Shown here: one piece after another, positions 18,586 through 26,954 of the stretch
Position numbering within the stretch: position 1 is the stretch's first letter
Layout of the letters: each line of letters begins with the position of its first letter
From: Bosea vaviloviae
GTDB lineage: Bacteria > Pseudomonadota > Alphaproteobacteria > Rhizobiales > Beijerinckiaceae
Direction: 5' to 3'
NCBI RefSeq assembly: GCF_001741865.1
Contig: NZ_CP017148.1
Coordinates: 248,001-312,000, forward strand
Length of the DNA stretch: 64,000 nucleotides
Made by a program: the position numbers and the translations under genes
Notes under the pieces: generated by a model
The model's database searches: none
What the model was told of the DNA's origin: nothing
Seen by the model: only the letters and a program-made list of their open reading frames with translations

Positions 18586-19485
18586 CTAGCTGCCGGTCAT
18601 CCACTTGCGGACTCGTTCCGAAATCGCTCCCATCCACCGTGACGGCGGGTGCTCGGCTTTCGTGTCTCCCGCTGCGAGCTTGCGGACATCGAAGCTCATG
18701 TCGCCGACCGCGGCCTGCGGGTAGTGCGGACAGGGAGCGGATGCCATGCGCCGAAATCGTTCGGCTTCGATAACGACGCCGGAATTACCGTCATAGGAGA
18801 GATAGGCGCCAGCCCTGGCCCGACGACTCCATGGCGTGACCATCTGTACGACCAACCCAACGGCCAGTGACGCAAGCACGCCGTTTGACCACACGACCTG
18901 CGGACGCCCGCCAGCAGCGCCATACTTGCGGGCTTCTTCGGCCAATGCCTCGTCAGTGACAACCCCCATGCAGCGCAGGCATGGGCTACCCGGCTGGGAA
19001 AGGACGACCTGGCCAGCGACCAGATGACCATGCCCAGCCTCCAGCTTATGCACGTCCATACCCTGGTCGATGTACGGGATAAGAAAGCGTCTGCAGAAAG
19101 CATCGAGTTCGTCCTTGCCCCGTACGTTGTCGAGGCCCCCCACGATGACGTTGCAGCGCTTGAGCGTGTCGCCCACGAGCTGCCATTTCTCGCGATGGAT
19201 CTCGACCCGCGCCTTCGGATTGATCGCCTTGATCATCCGTTTCATGATTTCGACCTTGACCGTCCGCTTCAGGACGTACCACCAGGTGCCTCCGATCAGT
19301 CTATTGAGATTGGTCAGCGAAATCCGGTCCTCATCCACCAGGACGAAGTTGCCGATGCCAACATGCGCTAGTTGCTGAGCGACGTGCGAGTTGCCGCCGC
19401 CGACTCCCACTAGGCCGACGGTGACCTCGGCTAGACGCCGTTCGCTGTGCGCGCCCAGAAAGCTCTGTCGATCAAGCCAGTTCAT
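18586..19485 (-). CDS. ThiF-type E1-like adenylyltransferase (Bil/Bub-type operon)
   Basis: 299 residues. VGLVGVGGGNSHVAQQLAHVG is the nucleotide-binding loop, LVDEDRISLTNLNRL is the ThiF/E1 signature with the conserved D and N-x-N-R, and IVGGLDN follows. Two cysteine groups (SPCLRCMG and ASAPCPH) could bind zinc. E1-like enzymes adenylate the C-terminus of a ubiquitin-like protein. This is the last gene of a four-gene operon with a JAB peptidase, an E2-like and a multi-ubiquitin protein, with 14-bp or 4-bp overlaps throughout, so they are clearly co-expressed. It corresponds in position and type to BilD. Confidence 0.8.
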   Translation of the reverse strand: MNWLDRQSFLGAHSERRLAEVTVGLVGVGGGNSHVAQQLAHVGIGNFVLVDEDRISLTNLNRLIGGTWWYVLKRTVKVEIMKRMIKAINPKARVEIHREKWQLVGDTLKRCNVIVGGLDNVRGKDELDAFCRRFLIPYIDQGMDVHKLEAGHGHLVAGQVVLSQPGSPCLRCMGVVTDEALAEEARKYGAAGGRPQVVWSNGVLASLAVGLVVQMVTPWSRRARAGAYLSYDGNSGVVIEAERFRRMASAPCPHYPQAAVGDMSFDVRKLAAGDTKAEHPPSRWMGAISERVRKWMTGS

Positions 19486-19990
19486 ATTTCGAACTCCACT
19501 GCTCGACGATCGGTTGGTCGACCCGAATGAATCGGTCGATCGGGACGGAAGGCCTGCCGGGCTTGAGCCAAAGAATGCCCGTTGCCGCGTCGTTGCTCAG
19601 CACCAGCAGTCCATGCGGCATCTTCGGACAGGACTGAAAAAAGCCCGGCACGAACGTCTTGCCGCTATTGAGGTCCACCCCGCTGAAACGAGGAACCCCG
19701 CGACCGCCATGCGTATGGACATGCAAGAGGGTCGACGCCGGTCGATAGGCCGCCTGCGCGGCTTTGCGCATGGCGTTAGAGCCGATCTGTGCACCGATGC
19801 CGGACGCGACTTCGTAGTCCTCATCGGCGACCGCCATGTAGCCGCGAGCCAGCAGCATCACGCCATCCGGCGCCGCAGCAGCGCCGGCCATAAGGAAACC
19901 GACGCGCTCGTGGGCGAAGAGGTGCGGCCTCGCCAGGTCGCGCCGGATCTGGTCGAGCAGAGAACCGGTGATCTTGAGCGCCACCTTCAT
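19472..19990 (-). CDS. JAB/JAMM deubiquitinase-like metallopeptidase
   Basis: 172 residues with the complete JAMM zinc site: an upstream Glu in AHERVGFLM (about residue 28), then HVHTHGGRGVPRFSGVD giving H-x-H, Ser and Asp. In bacterial ubiquitin-like operons this peptidase trims the C-terminus of the ubiquitin-like protein and removes conjugates (BilC role). It overlaps both neighbours. The ubiquitin-like partner here ends in a short tail without terminal glycines, so proteolytic exposure of the conjugation end would be needed; that is inference. Confidence 0.8.
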   Translation of the reverse strand: MKVALKITGSLLDQIRRDLARPHLFAHERVGFLMAGAAAAPDGVMLLARGYMAVADEDYEVASGIGAQIGSNAMRKAAQAAYRPASTLLHVHTHGGRGVPRFSGVDLNSGKTFVPGFFQSCPKMPHGLLVLSNDAATGILWLKPGRPSVPIDRFIRVDQPIVEQWSSKYELA

Positions 19991-20316
19991 TTGAGCTGCC
20001 CCAAGTGGTTGGCGAGAATCTCAGTCCAGGACAGCGACGACGGCACATTATTGAAGGACATGGCGTGCCACGCGCGGCCCATGATGTGATGCACGGTCCA
20101 GTTCTGACCGCGGTTAGGAAAAGGCTGTGACAGGAAGAGCCGCGTCGTGTAGCCGGAATGGTTGCTGGGACAGAGCAGGCCATCTACCGTCACAGTGCCT
20201 GCGTTGTGTCGAATCTTCATGCCAGGCAGGAAGACGAGAGGTTGACCCGCCTCGTCCCAGAGTTCGGCAACACGGTTGATCCGCCGCAAGGCGGCAAGCT
20301 CGATCTGCGCGGTCAT
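19987..20316 (-). CDS. E2-like conjugating protein (Prok-E2 type)
   Basis: 109 residues. The segment VDGLLCPSNHSGYTTRLFLS contains the protein's only cysteine (Cys49), the natural candidate for the thioester residue. It is followed by QNWTVHHIMGRAWHAMSF, with histidine and tryptophan patterns seen in prokaryotic E2-like families that accompany multi-ubiquitin proteins. It overlaps its neighbours by 4 bp on each side. The E2 assignment relies partly on operon position between JAB and multi-ubiquitin genes; the fold should be confirmed. Confidence 0.65.
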   Translation of the reverse strand: MTAQIELAALRRINRVAELWDEAGQPLVFLPGMKIRHNAGTVTVDGLLCPSNHSGYTTRLFLSQPFPNRGQNWTVHHIMGRAWHAMSFNNVPSSLSWTEILANHLGQLK

Positions 20317-21020
20317 GACGACTGACCCACCGGCGGATGGGAGGCGAACTCCATGCCGTCCCTGACCTTGAGGCGCTCGCCCGGCGCCATCTCGCGGAAG
20401 ACGCCGTCGGAACCGATGACGTCCAGCTTGTAGCCGGCGGGAACGCCGAACTCCGTCATCAACTCCTCGGTAGTGTAGACGCGACGCTCGAGCTCGAACT
20501 CGGTGTCGCCGCCGTAGATCACCGTCACCGTCTTCTTCCGCTTGCGCAGCTTGAAGCGCTCGGCGTCGCCACCGCCGATATCGACCTCGTCGTCATCGTC
20601 GAAGACCAAGTCGACGCCACGACGCTCCAGGGTCAGCATCTGCTCGTCGCCGGCGCCTGCGAGGAACTTGATCTGCCAGACGATGGGCTTCTTGCGGGGC
20701 CACTCCATCGCCAGGCCGTCGACGAAAAAGCGATGCGTATCGCCACCCTCGACGACGAAGAAGCGACTGACTTTGTTCTTATCGAGCTCGGAGGTCTCAG
20801 TGGGGCGGAGGCTTTCCAGCTCGCCCGTGTTAAGATGCCGCAACACCACGTAGTTTTCGACGGGGTGTTTGCCGACGGACATGGCAACCTGGGCGCCGGT
20901 AACCTCGGCATCGTCGAACGTGACCGTGACAAAGTCGAAATCCTTGTCACCGATCTGGACTTCGAATGTGCCGTTGCCCTGCTTCCGGTTTCCGTCGGTG
21001 TTCATCAGAACCGCTTCCAT
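20313..21020 (-). CDS. Multi-ubiquitin-like protein (substrate of the conjugation operon)
   Basis: 235 residues from the ATG at 21020, which has GGAGAG 6 nt upstream. A TTG at 21062 is a weaker start. The sequence divides into about three beta-grasp-like repeats, roughly 12-85, 86-155 and 156-229. The last carries VYTTEELMTEFGVPAGYKL and MAPGERLKVRDGMEFASHPP, typical of multiubiquitin-domain proteins. The C-terminus is ...PPVGQSS rather than an exposed Gly-Gly. It is first in the operon with E2-like, JAB and E1-like genes, i.e. the BilA/BubA position. Described Bil systems attach such proteins to phage structural proteins. Confidence 0.75.
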   Translation of the reverse strand: MEAVLMNTDGNRKQGNGTFEVQIGDKDFDFVTVTFDDAEVTGAQVAMSVGKHPVENYVVLRHLNTGELESLRPTETSELDKNKVSRFFVVEGGDTHRFFVDGLAMEWPRKKPIVWQIKFLAGAGDEQMLTLERRGVDLVFDDDDEVDIGGGDAERFKLRKRKKTVTVIYGGDTEFELERRVYTTEELMTEFGVPAGYKLDVIGSDGVFREMAPGERLKVRDGMEFASHPPVGQSS

Positions 21021-21124
21021 AAAGTTCTCTCCATTTCCATGCGCGTCGGATGGGCGCGCCAAGGCTTGACGGAATCCCGAAAGGGACAGATAAGTTTGTT
21101 CCAGTCCGTTATGAGACAGTACCT

Positions 21125-21156
21125 AATCGGACTTGAATTGCAAATCAAGTCCGATT
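21125..21156. promoter_or_regulatory. Perfect 12-bp inverted repeat, probable Xre operator
   Basis: AATCGGACTTGA, then 8 bp, then TCAAGTCCGATT. The site ends 21 bp before the Xre-type antitoxin start at 21178 and lies between it and the divergent multi-ubiquitin operon. Autoregulation by the Xre/RES complex is expected; control of the ubiquitin-like operon from the same site is possible. Confidence 0.7.
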
Positions 21157-21177
21157 TGACACAATCCGAGGAGACCT

Positions 21178-21567
21178 ATGGACACGAGCAAACGGACACA
21201 GGCCGCAGAGCAGCCCCAAGGGGCATACCCCTCCTCCCTCGACTTCTTCTTCAAACTCGCGGAAATCTGGGACTTGAGCACCGATCAGCAGATCAAGTTG
21301 CTCGGGGCGCCGGCTCGCTCGACGTACTTTCGCTGGCGCAAGGATGGCGGCGACGTTTCTGCGGATACGCTCGAGCGAATCTCACATCTGGGCTCGATCT
21401 ATAAGGCCCTTATGATCCTGCTCGACTCACCCGAGGCCGCCGTGCGGTGGATTCGCCGACCAAATCGATACTTCGAGGGAGCGTCCGCCCTTGACGTCAT
21501 GCTCACTGGGAACCTGAGCGACATCATAAGGGTGCGACAGTACGTCGACGCCCAACGCGGAGGATAA
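21178..21567 (+). CDS. Xre/MbcA/ParS-type antitoxin
   Basis: 129 residues. The centre, WDLSTDQQIKLLGAPARSTY followed by FRWRKDGGDVSADTLERISH, is the Xre-like helix-turn-helix of the MbcA/ParS/Xre (DUF2384-related) antitoxins. The C-terminal part, IRRPNRYFEGASALDVMLTG, is the DUF2384 toxin-binding domain. GAGGAG precedes the ATG. It is followed after 5 bp by a RES-domain gene, the standard order of RES-Xre modules. It should bind the perfect inverted repeat just upstream. Confidence 0.85.
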   Translation: MDTSKRTQAAEQPQGAYPSSLDFFFKLAEIWDLSTDQQIKLLGAPARSTYFRWRKDGGDVSADTLERISHLGSIYKALMILLDSPEAAVRWIRRPNRYFEGASALDVMLTGNLSDIIRVRQYVDAQRGG

Positions 21568-21572
21568 GTTCG

Positions 21573-22274
21573 GTGTACCCGCAGATCGAAATCGACGGGC
21601 ACTATCGCCGGTTGATCCCGTCAAAGTTCCCAACGATCGATATCTACGAGAAATTCGGATCTCGGGACATGCAAGCTTTTGCTGCCGAGCTCGAGGTAGT
21701 GACGAACCCGCGCCTCGCCGCCAAGTCACGTATCACCGGAGGAGACATTTCGGCAGATACGAGTTCTGTCAGGCTACAGCACTGGAACCATGCTCCATTC
21801 GCTTACCCAATGCCAGAAGGCACATGTTTTCTGCCGCCTCCCTATTCGGTCATGGAGCTCGCAACAGACGAGCATGGCGCACTCGCCAAAGCTATTCTTC
21901 GCCGTGAGGAATTTCTTTCTCAAACCGACGAGCCGGTTTGCGGCGTCGACCTGAGGATGATCACCAACAGGGTTGTCGGAAGCTTTATCGACTTGCGTGG
22001 CCTGTCTCCTGACACCCCTCTGTCGACCCGGCGAATGCTTGGGCAACGTCTCTATGAGGACGGCACGCATGGTGTTCTTTTCAGGATGACGGAGTTGCCT
22101 GGTTACGAGTTCATCAGCGTCTTCAACGTGGGCACCCTGGTCGAAAAGGGTGTTCAGGGTGCCCACTACCGGTTTCGATGGGATGGCCGCCGGATCGGTC
22201 GCATTTATGATTTTGGAGCTGACCGAGACATTGACCGCAGCGAGATCATCGCAGTGACGATGGCCGCGGCCTAG
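21573..22274 (+). CDS. RES-domain toxin (NAD+-targeting family)
   Basis: 233 residues from a GTG at 21573 with GGAGG about 9 bp upstream, next to the antitoxin stop. HYRRLIPSKFPTIDIYEKFG is the RES N-terminal region with its conserved Arg. The C-terminal RES region follows through RRMLGQRLYEDGTHGVLF. Characterised RES toxins (MbcT, ParT) consume NAD+ or modify PRS by ADP-ribosylation. The protein looks intact. In this context it probably acts as a plasmid-retention or abortive-infection module. Confidence 0.75.
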   Translation: MYPQIEIDGHYRRLIPSKFPTIDIYEKFGSRDMQAFAAELEVVTNPRLAAKSRITGGDISADTSSVRLQHWNHAPFAYPMPEGTCFLPPPYSVMELATDEHGALAKAILRREEFLSQTDEPVCGVDLRMITNRVVGSFIDLRGLSPDTPLSTRRMLGQRLYEDGTHGVLFRMTELPGYEFISVFNVGTLVEKGVQGAHYRFRWDGRRIGRIYDFGADRDIDRSEIIAVTMAAA

Positions 22275-22408
22275 GACTATGGAGCCCTGAAAAGCGAAAG
22301 CTGGCAGAGTTAGCCATGGGCCCTTCTTGCCATCGGCCGGCGCCAACCAGACTGCCCGAAAGCGGATGTTCCAGACGTCGCGAAAGGGCCTCGATGGGAA
22401 GTCGCGTT

Positions 22409-22750
22409 CTATGCTGCATCAGCCTTCTTTGGCCGCCCGACATCTCCGAGTCGGTCGATGCGCAAGGTCGGACCGTCCGGAAACCGTGCCACGATCTCGA
22501 GGCTGCCGCCGGCGGCCTCGACGTAGCCCTTGAGCGTGCTGAGCAGCAGGTCGGCGCGCTTCTCAAGTTTTGAGACCCCGGCCTGATCGGTATGCAGTCT
22601 CGCGGCCAAGGCCGCCTGGCTCAGGCGGCGCGCCTTGCGGAGCTCCTTGAGGCCGACATACTCGGCCATCACCTCGCGGCTACGCTTTGCGATCGCGGCC
22701 TGCTCCGCGACTGGGAGTTTGGCCAGCGTCTCGTTCCAGGAGGTGGTCAT
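22409..22750 (-). CDS. HigA-like XRE antitoxin
   Basis: 113 residues. LRKARRLSQAALAARLHTDQ followed by AGVSKLEKRADLLLSTLKGY is an XRE helix-turn-helix, with a short C-terminal strand (LEIVARFPDG). Its start overlaps the toxin stop by 4 bp. The toxin-first order matches HigBA-type modules. It would bind the toxin and repress the operon. Confidence 0.8.
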   Translation of the reverse strand: MTTSWNETLAKLPVAEQAAIAKRSREVMAEYVGLKELRKARRLSQAALAARLHTDQAGVSKLEKRADLLLSTLKGYVEAAGGSLEIVARFPDGPTLRIDRLGDVGRPKKADAA

Positions 22751-23124
22751 CGTTTCGGCCCTCTCTTCGATTGCGGTGGCACGATCAGCGTCGCAAGATG
22801 GTCGCGATACCGCTCGTCGGCGATCGGCAGATTGACTTCGTAGAAGCGGCTATCGCCGCCCTTGTTGCCGCCGACGAGCAAGATGGCTGACCGTCTTGGG
22901 TCGAAGGCGAAGAAGATTCGCCAGGGGTCGCCGCCGATCTGGACCCGCAGCTCTTTCATGTTCGGATAGACCGAACCCTTCAGCGTATCGGCATGCGGCC
23001 GCCCGAGCGTCGGCCCGACCTCTTGCAACAGGCTGATTTTGGCTGCGATCTCGACCCGGACGCCGCGTTCGAGAGTCAGGAACCAGCGCTCGAACTCAGC
23101 AACCGATTGAACAGCCCAAGCCAT
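22747..23124 (-). CDS. HigB/RelE-like toxin
   Basis: 125 residues with the RelE/HigB (Gp49-like) pattern: LKGSVYPNMKELRVQIGGDP followed by WRIFFAFDPRRSAILLVGGN, with a K-E-L-R strand and the R-x-FFAFDP strand typical of these ribosome-dependent mRNA endonucleases. Transcribed leftward with the XRE antitoxin as second gene. About 55 bp separate it from the broken DUF1612 gene downstream of its own promoter. Confidence 0.8.
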   Translation of the reverse strand: MAWAVQSVAEFERWFLTLERGVRVEIAAKISLLQEVGPTLGRPHADTLKGSVYPNMKELRVQIGGDPWRIFFAFDPRRSAILLVGGNKGGDSRFYEVNLPIADERYRDHLATLIVPPQSKRGPKR

Positions 23125-23178
23125 GGAGCTGATATGCCCTGAATGGCATTATGCCGTCAAGTGCATATATCTGCCTGG

Positions 23179-24306
23179 TCACATGATCCCCCAGGCGCGA
23201 TACCGCTTCCGGCCCGTCAGTTCGCGCGGCAGGCTGCCGCCGAGTTCTCTCAGCATGGCCTCGACCGCTTGGGGCGAGACCTGCAGCCGCGCCGCGGCCA
23301 GTTGCACCGTCACCAGCGGCGACGTGATGAACAGATCGACCAGCTCCGCCAATTTCGAATTCCCCCTTCTCTTTTCACACCTCCGCAACATCACAGCCCG
23401 GGCCAAGGTCAACCGATCGAGATCGGCCTGGCCGACCGCGGCCGCCTCGGCAAAGGCACCAAGCAGCCCCGTGATCCGGGCACTGGGCGCCAAATGCGGG
23501 CTCCACCTAAATTTCCCCCGCCTCAGCCCCAACCCGAGCGCCGGCAAATGCGCCGCGGCCAACCCCCGCTGCCGCAACAGCGTCGCGGCAAAGGCAAAGC
23601 CGAGCTCGCCCGCGCGTTCCGACGGCTCGAGCCACAGCCAGGCATCGAGCGCAAGCGCGGCGGCGAGGGTTGCCGGCAGTCCCCTGCCCTCCTCCAGGAT
23701 TTGGTGCCAGCGCGCGAACCGCCCGGCGGCGTCATAGCCGGGATCGCGCAGGGTCAGATTCTTGCGGCCTTCGTCAGAGGTCAGGTCGTTCCAGGCATCG
23801 AGCTTTTTTCGCGTCCGCACCAGAAGCGCGTCGATTTCGGCGAAGGCCGGATCGGCATGATCGCGTGCGTCCTCATCCTCCAGGTCCAGGCTATCCTCAT
23901 CGGCCTGGTCCTCGTCGTCGTCCCGTCCGATCCGGTCCCATGGCGCGACCTGTTTCGCGGTCCCCGAGGCGGTCGTCGCCCCGTCCGTCTGATCCGATTG
24001 CGAAAATCCTTCGATGCCGAGGCGCTGTCGCAGGGCACTTGGGCTCAAAATCTCGGCCGGCTCGCGCCGGGCCAGGCGCCGGCGCTCGTCCAGCATGGCG
24101 GCGGCGCGGGCGATTTCGCGCGTCGGACTGCGCACATCCATGCCGGCATCGTGCAGGACGAGATCCTCGAGCGGGCACAGGCCGCCGGTGAGCCCGATCA
24201 GCGCCTGGGCTTCAAAGGCGTGGCCACGCTGGCGCGCGCCTTCGGCCAGGACGGGATTTGCGCGGGCCAAACGCTCGTCAAAACGGGCGAGCGCGATCGC
24301 CGCGGT
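23179..24306 (-). pseudogene. DUF1612 / RHE_PE00001-type gene, 3' part, split by transposon
   Basis: 375 codons beginning TAAIALARFDERLARANPVL, running through GGLCPLEDLVLHDAGMDVRSPT and ending with a DUF1612 helix-turn-helix (VTVQLAAARLQVSPQAVEAM). The family occurs on rhizobial plasmids and is of unknown role. No usable ATG exists at the 5' end: the frame meets a TAA inside the transposon terminus. The missing first 27 codons lie 16.7 kb away at 40990-41070. Joined at one copy of CTCGG, the two parts give one 402-codon frame without a shift. A TTG at 24270 might allow a shortened product. Confidence 0.8.
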
Positions 24307-24311
24307 CTCGG
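24307..24311. repeat. Target-site duplication CTCGG, left copy
   Basis: CTCGG here and at 40990-40994 flank the TniABQ element. Keeping one copy restores the DUF1612 reading frame exactly. On this side four bases (AGGT) intervene before the conserved TGTCGC end; on the right side the copy abuts the end directly. Confidence 0.7.
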
Positions 24312-24315
24312 AGGT

Positions 24316-24412
24316 TGTCGCTTTAACTTAACGATTTCAATGGATGAAAAGTTATGCTTTGTTTGGGCTTAGCAGCAGAGACGGCCTCGATTTATCGTTA
24401 CGGATTTCAATG
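24316..24412. repeat. Left transposon end with two transposase-site-like repeats
   Basis: The outer copy starts TGTCGCTTTAACTTAACG and continues ATTTCAAT (24316-24341). A second, looser copy (TCGTTACGGATTTCAATG, about 24395-24412) lies about 70 bp inward in the same orientation. This multi-site organisation is typical of ends bound by Mu-like DDE transposases. Confidence 0.7.
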
Positions 24413-26074
24413 TCCGCTCGATTGACAAATCGATTGCATGTTCGAAAACCGGCGCCCGCCGGCTCACACACTGATGAGTCATGGTTAACGGCGCGTCGTG
24501 TCGCCCGCGAACTGGACAAGATAATCGATGGTCAGGGACCGCGCCGGGTGGCAATTGAGCGTGTGGCCGCGGAGCTGCGCCTGACGACCCGCCAAGTCTA
24601 CAATCTGTTGGCACGGTATCGTATCGATCGGACGGTGACGTCGCTCCTGCGCGATGGTGACCGGACCCGGAAGAAACGTCTTCAGGAGGCCGTTGAGACA
24701 ATAATCGCGGCTACTCTCCGACAGCAGTGGCTGGTGCAGGAGGGGCCGCCGCTTGCACCTGTCGTCGACGAAATACGCGCCCGATGCGAGGAAGCCAATT
24801 TGGCCCCGCCATCCTATCCCACGATCGCCAGCCGCATTTTTGTGCTGTTCAGCCCTGAGGAGATCGCCAAGAAAAGATCCGCCAACCCGAAGCATCTCAA
24901 CCGGCTCAAGCCGCGGCCGGGATACATCCATGCGGCGCGACCGCTTGACGTCTGCCAGATCGATCACACACCGACCGACATCAATTTTGTCGAGGTCGTC
25001 GAGGGCGGCGGGGCCTTTGTCGGTCGGGCATTTCTCACGATTCTCATCGACGTAGCGACCCGCTGCATCGTGGGCTTCTGCCTCACGTTGGAGAAGCCGT
25101 CAGCATTGTCGGTCGCGCTCTGTCTCGCCCAGGCGATGTGTCCGAAAGACGGATGGTTGGCCGCGCGCGGCATTGACCATAGGTGGCCGATGTTCGGCCG
25201 ACCGCGACTGCTCGTCACAGATTCTGCCAAGGAGTTTAAAGGGCATGCCTTCAAGCGTGGATGCGAGGACTATGGCATTCGCATCCGCTATCGGGACCGA
25301 GGCCGCGTCCATCAAGGCGGCGTGGTCGAGAGGCTGCTTGGAAAGCTCAACGCCGTTCTCGCCACGCAGCCCGGCTCGACAGGCCGATCGGTGGCGGATC
25401 GCGATGAGTATCCCGCAGAACAGCGAGCTCGTCTCAGCTTTGCCGATCTAGAACAGTGCATCGCGCTCACCGTCATTGACCACAACCTTCACCAGAACGA
25501 GAAGACATTGAAGGTGCCAGCGGCCGAATGGGAGCGGCAGGCGCGGGATCTCCCACGCTTCGATGATGACCCTTCGCGCATTTTACTGGCATTCCTTCCG
25601 GGAAAGGCAAGGTGTCTATCGCAGCAAGGGATGAGGATGTTTGCACTGGAGTACTACTCTCCATGGCTAGGTGTCCTGGTTCCGCAGCGAGATCGGCTGG
25701 GCAAGCTCGATGTGCGATACGACCCTCGCGACATCAGCCATGTCTATGTGCGCGATCCTGATACGCGGGAGTTTCGGGCGGTCGAGCGACGCGATGGAAC
25801 GCTTGTGCCAATGACGTTGTGGGAACACAAAGCCGACCGCTTCCGTCGGCGCGCCGCGGGTGCCCGCACGGCTGTCGAGAAGGTGGCAATCCCCCGACGC
25901 ATCGCAGAAATCGCCGGCGGGCCAAAACCGTCGAGGGGCGAGTTGCGCAACGCCGTGCGCCGGACACTCGCGGCAGAAGCGGCCAAACCCTACGATGCCA
26001 TGCGCGAATCGCCGCCCGCGCCACCCGAGCATCCCGCCCGCCAGAAGCGCCGCCTGCCGGTCGAGGACTGGTGA
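24410..26074 (+). CDS. tniA: TniA-like DDE transposase
   Basis: 554 residues if the ATG at 24410 is used; an in-frame ATG at 24344 would place coding sequence inside the terminal repeats and is less likely. An N-terminal helix-turn-helix (VAAELRLTTRQVYNLLARYR) is followed by the rve catalytic core: LDVCQIDHTPTDINF (first Asp), PRLLVTDSAKEFKG (second Asp) and GGVVERLLGKLNAVL (Glu). A Mu-type C-terminal beta-barrel domain completes it. This is the strand-transfer enzyme, working with TniB and TniQ. The three genes are adjacent or overlapping (TniB ATG 2 bp after this stop). The catalytic triad appears intact. Confidence 0.9.
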   Translation: MSARLTNRLHVRKPAPAGSHTDESWLTARRVARELDKIIDGQGPRRVAIERVAAELRLTTRQVYNLLARYRIDRTVTSLLRDGDRTRKKRLQEAVETIIAATLRQQWLVQEGPPLAPVVDEIRARCEEANLAPPSYPTIASRIFVLFSPEEIAKKRSANPKHLNRLKPRPGYIHAARPLDVCQIDHTPTDINFVEVVEGGGAFVGRAFLTILIDVATRCIVGFCLTLEKPSALSVALCLAQAMCPKDGWLAARGIDHRWPMFGRPRLLVTDSAKEFKGHAFKRGCEDYGIRIRYRDRGRVHQGGVVERLLGKLNAVLATQPGSTGRSVADRDEYPAEQRARLSFADLEQCIALTVIDHNLHQNEKTLKVPAAEWERQARDLPRFDDDPSRILLAFLPGKARCLSQQGMRMFALEYYSPWLGVLVPQRDRLGKLDVRYDPRDISHVYVRDPDTREFRAVERRDGTLVPMTLWEHKADRFRRRAAGARTAVEKVAIPRRIAEIAGGPKPSRGELRNAVRRTLAAEAAKPYDAMRESPPAPPEHPARQKRRLPVEDW

Positions 26075-26075
26075 G

Positions 26076-26954
26076 ATGGCGGACCATCTGCTCGACCATG
26101 TTCGCCCGTATCTTCACTGCAACGTGGAGGAGCGGATCGCTTATATTCAAGCTTCGCGATGGATCGGGCATCAGGTTGCGATGCAGGCGCATAATCGTCT
26201 CGCCGAACTGCTAGCCCGACCGCCGGCGCTACGGACCCGAGGTCTAATGCTGGTCGGCCCCTATGCCAACGGCAAGACGATGATCGCGGAGCGTTTTGCC
26301 GTCGAGCACGTGAGGAACGCCGACCAGCAGCGGTTGTGGGTGGTACAAACCCGTGAAGGCGCCGGCCTCGCCCACTTCTACGAAAGTATCCTGCAGGCTT
26401 TCCGCGCTCCGATCGGCAACAGCCGAAGTGTTCGTCGCACGACGGCGCAAATCGATCATTTGCTGGACAGCATGAGGCCCAGGATCCTGATCTTCGACGA
26501 ATTCCACAATGCCTTGCGTGGCCGGACCCGGGATGTCGAGGCAGTCTTCGCATTTCTCCGGCGGATCGGCCGCCAGTTTGACATCTCCCCTGTTCTGATC
26601 GGCGAAGTCGCTGTCTATGACTTCATCAACCAGACCAGCGAGATGGCGAGCCGGTTCGAACTGCACGCGGTGCCACGGTGGCAGTATGATGAGGAGTTCC
26701 TGACGCTCCTTGACAGCCTCGAAGGCGCATTGCCGCTCGCACACGCCTCAGACCTCTCGGATGAGCCGTTGGCACGAAAGGTTTTCCAACTTTCCGAGGG
26801 CTTGATCGGAGAAATCATCGCGATTGTCTCGACAGCCGCGGCTGCCGCCGTCAGGTCGGGTGCGGAGCGGATCACGAAATCAGGAATCCAGAAGCTGCGC
26901 TACATCCCGCTCTCGGAGCGCCGCCGGGCAGCGATACGCTCCGAACTGCTATGA
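26076..26954 (+). CDS. tniB: TniB-like AAA+ ATPase, target-site regulator
   Basis: 292 residues from the ATG at 26076. Walker A is LMLVGPYANGKTMIAERF, Walker B is ILIFDEFHNALRG, and the sensor and arginine region follows. TniB/TnsC-type ATPases polymerise on DNA and license the transposase at targets. It starts 2 bp after tniA and overlaps tniQ by 4 bp (ATGA). Confidence 0.9.
   Translation: MADHLLDHVRPYLHCNVEERIAYIQASRWIGHQVAMQAHNRLAELLARPPALRTRGLMLVGPYANGKTMIAERFAVEHVRNADQQRLWVVQTREGAGLAHFYESILQAFRAPIGNSRSVRRTTAQIDHLLDSMRPRILIFDEFHNALRGRTRDVEAVFAFLRRIGRQFDISPVLIGEVAVYDFINQTSEMASRFELHAVPRWQYDEEFLTLLDSLEGALPLAHASDLSDEPLARKVFQLSEGLIGEIIAIVSTAAAAAVRSGAERITKSGIQKLRYIPLSERRRAAIRSELL

Noticed and set aside
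23143..24372. 409-codon forward frame
   Set aside because: Antisense to the DUF1612 gene and crossing the transposon boundary.
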